Shown: piece after piece, positions 6,497 through 6,675 of the stretch
How positions within the stretch are numbered: the stretch's first letter is position 1
How the letters are laid out: each line of letters begins with the position of its first letter
Assembly: GCA_017618935.1 (NCBI GenBank)
Contig: JAFZTG010000126.1
Location: 1 to 6,675, forward strand
Reading direction: 5' to 3'
DNA: 6,675 nt
From: Bacteroidales bacterium
Lineage (GTDB): Bacteria; Bacteroidota; Bacteroidia; Bacteroidales; UBA1715
Notes under the pieces: generated by a model
The model's database searches: none
Seen by the model: only the letters and a program-made list of their open reading frames with translations
What the model was told of the DNA's origin: nothing
Made by a program: the position numbers and the translations under genes

Positions 6497-6538
6497 TGCT
6501 GGAACGAAAAAGTTTCAAAATCAAAAATGTTTGGAGGT

Positions 6539-6588
6539 CAAAAATAAGAAGATTTTCTTTACTTTTTGTCTTCAGCGACAAAAAGTAA
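6539..6588 (+). repeat. Copy 2 of the flanking repeat, containing a perfect 12-bp hairpin
   Basis: This is the downstream partner of 4725-4774, in the same orientation, 42 nt after the toxin stop. It contains TTACTTTTTGTC (6559-6570) and its exact complement at 6577-6588, around the loop TTCAGC. A stem this strong after an operon could end transcription or protect mRNA 3' ends. However, it is followed by CAAAAACC rather than a T-tract, so it is not a standard intrinsic terminator. A dispersed palindromic intergenic element is the alternative I favour. Confidence 0.6.
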
Positions 6589-6599
6589 CAAAAACCGCC

Positions 6600-6661
6600 G
6601 TCGACGCCACATCTTCGCTAAAAAACAGTTCATTCCGCTAAACTCTCGAAATGGCGCCGAC
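6600..6661. repeat. G+C-richer inverted repeat at the window end
   Basis: GTCGACGCCA (6600-6609) pairs with TGGCGCCGAC (6652-6661) with one mismatch across a 42-nt loop. Inside the loop CGCTAAA appears twice (6616-6622 and 6636-6642). The segment is richer in G+C than the AbiE genes before it. No gene is supported in 6497-6675. It may belong to the same dispersed element as the hairpin just upstream, or be the edge of a neighbouring unit. Confidence 0.3.
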
Positions 6662-6675
6662 ACACAACCCACGCC

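Noticed and set aside
6651..6675. ATGGCGCCG near the right end as the start of a further gene
   Set aside because: Only eight codons are visible, it sits in an inverted repeat, and no promoter or family signal supports it.

Overview
The window looks like a chromosomal segment from a member of the Bacteroidota, most likely Bacteroidales. The basis is several promoters with a TAnnTTTG -7 element, A/T-rich leaders without Shine-Dalgarno sequences, and the protein families present. The genus cannot be told. The coding strand switches once, near 4,800.

Positions 1-4706 are read on the minus strand. In transcription order they hold a lipoprotein with a C-terminal TPR-like region, an Elp3-like radical SAM protein and a DUF6873 pentein-fold (guanidino-modifying-enzyme fold) protein. 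These three are packed so tightly (2-nt gap, then a 26-nt overlap) that they almost certainly form one operon. After a 137-nt gap with its own promoter comes a WYL-domain transcription factor. After another 120-nt gap, also with a promoter, comes the start of dnaG (DNA primase), which leaves the window inside its TOPRIM catalytic domain.

Positions 4893-6496 are read on the plus strand and form a two-gene cassette of the AbiE type (type IV toxin-antitoxin, phage abortive infection). An intact AbiEi-like antitoxin/repressor overlaps an AbiEii-like nucleotidyltransferase toxin by ATGA. The toxin frame carries a TAG codon directly before the first catalytic aspartate of its GG(T)...DxD core, and is otherwise open to its normal end. 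The cassette appears to be a toxin-dead, antitoxin-intact remnant unless the stop is read through or is an error.

The non-coding parts are informative. A perfect 14-bp direct repeat spaced 42 bp brackets the -7 element of the AbiE promoter and is a candidate AbiEi operator. A family of TGCAA repeats, partly spaced 11 bp, covers the WYL promoter. A roughly 50-bp repeat, about 80% identical, lies on each side of the AbiE cassette in direct orientation; the downstream copy contains a perfect 12-bp hairpin. No tRNA, rRNA, CRISPR array or transposase gene was seen.
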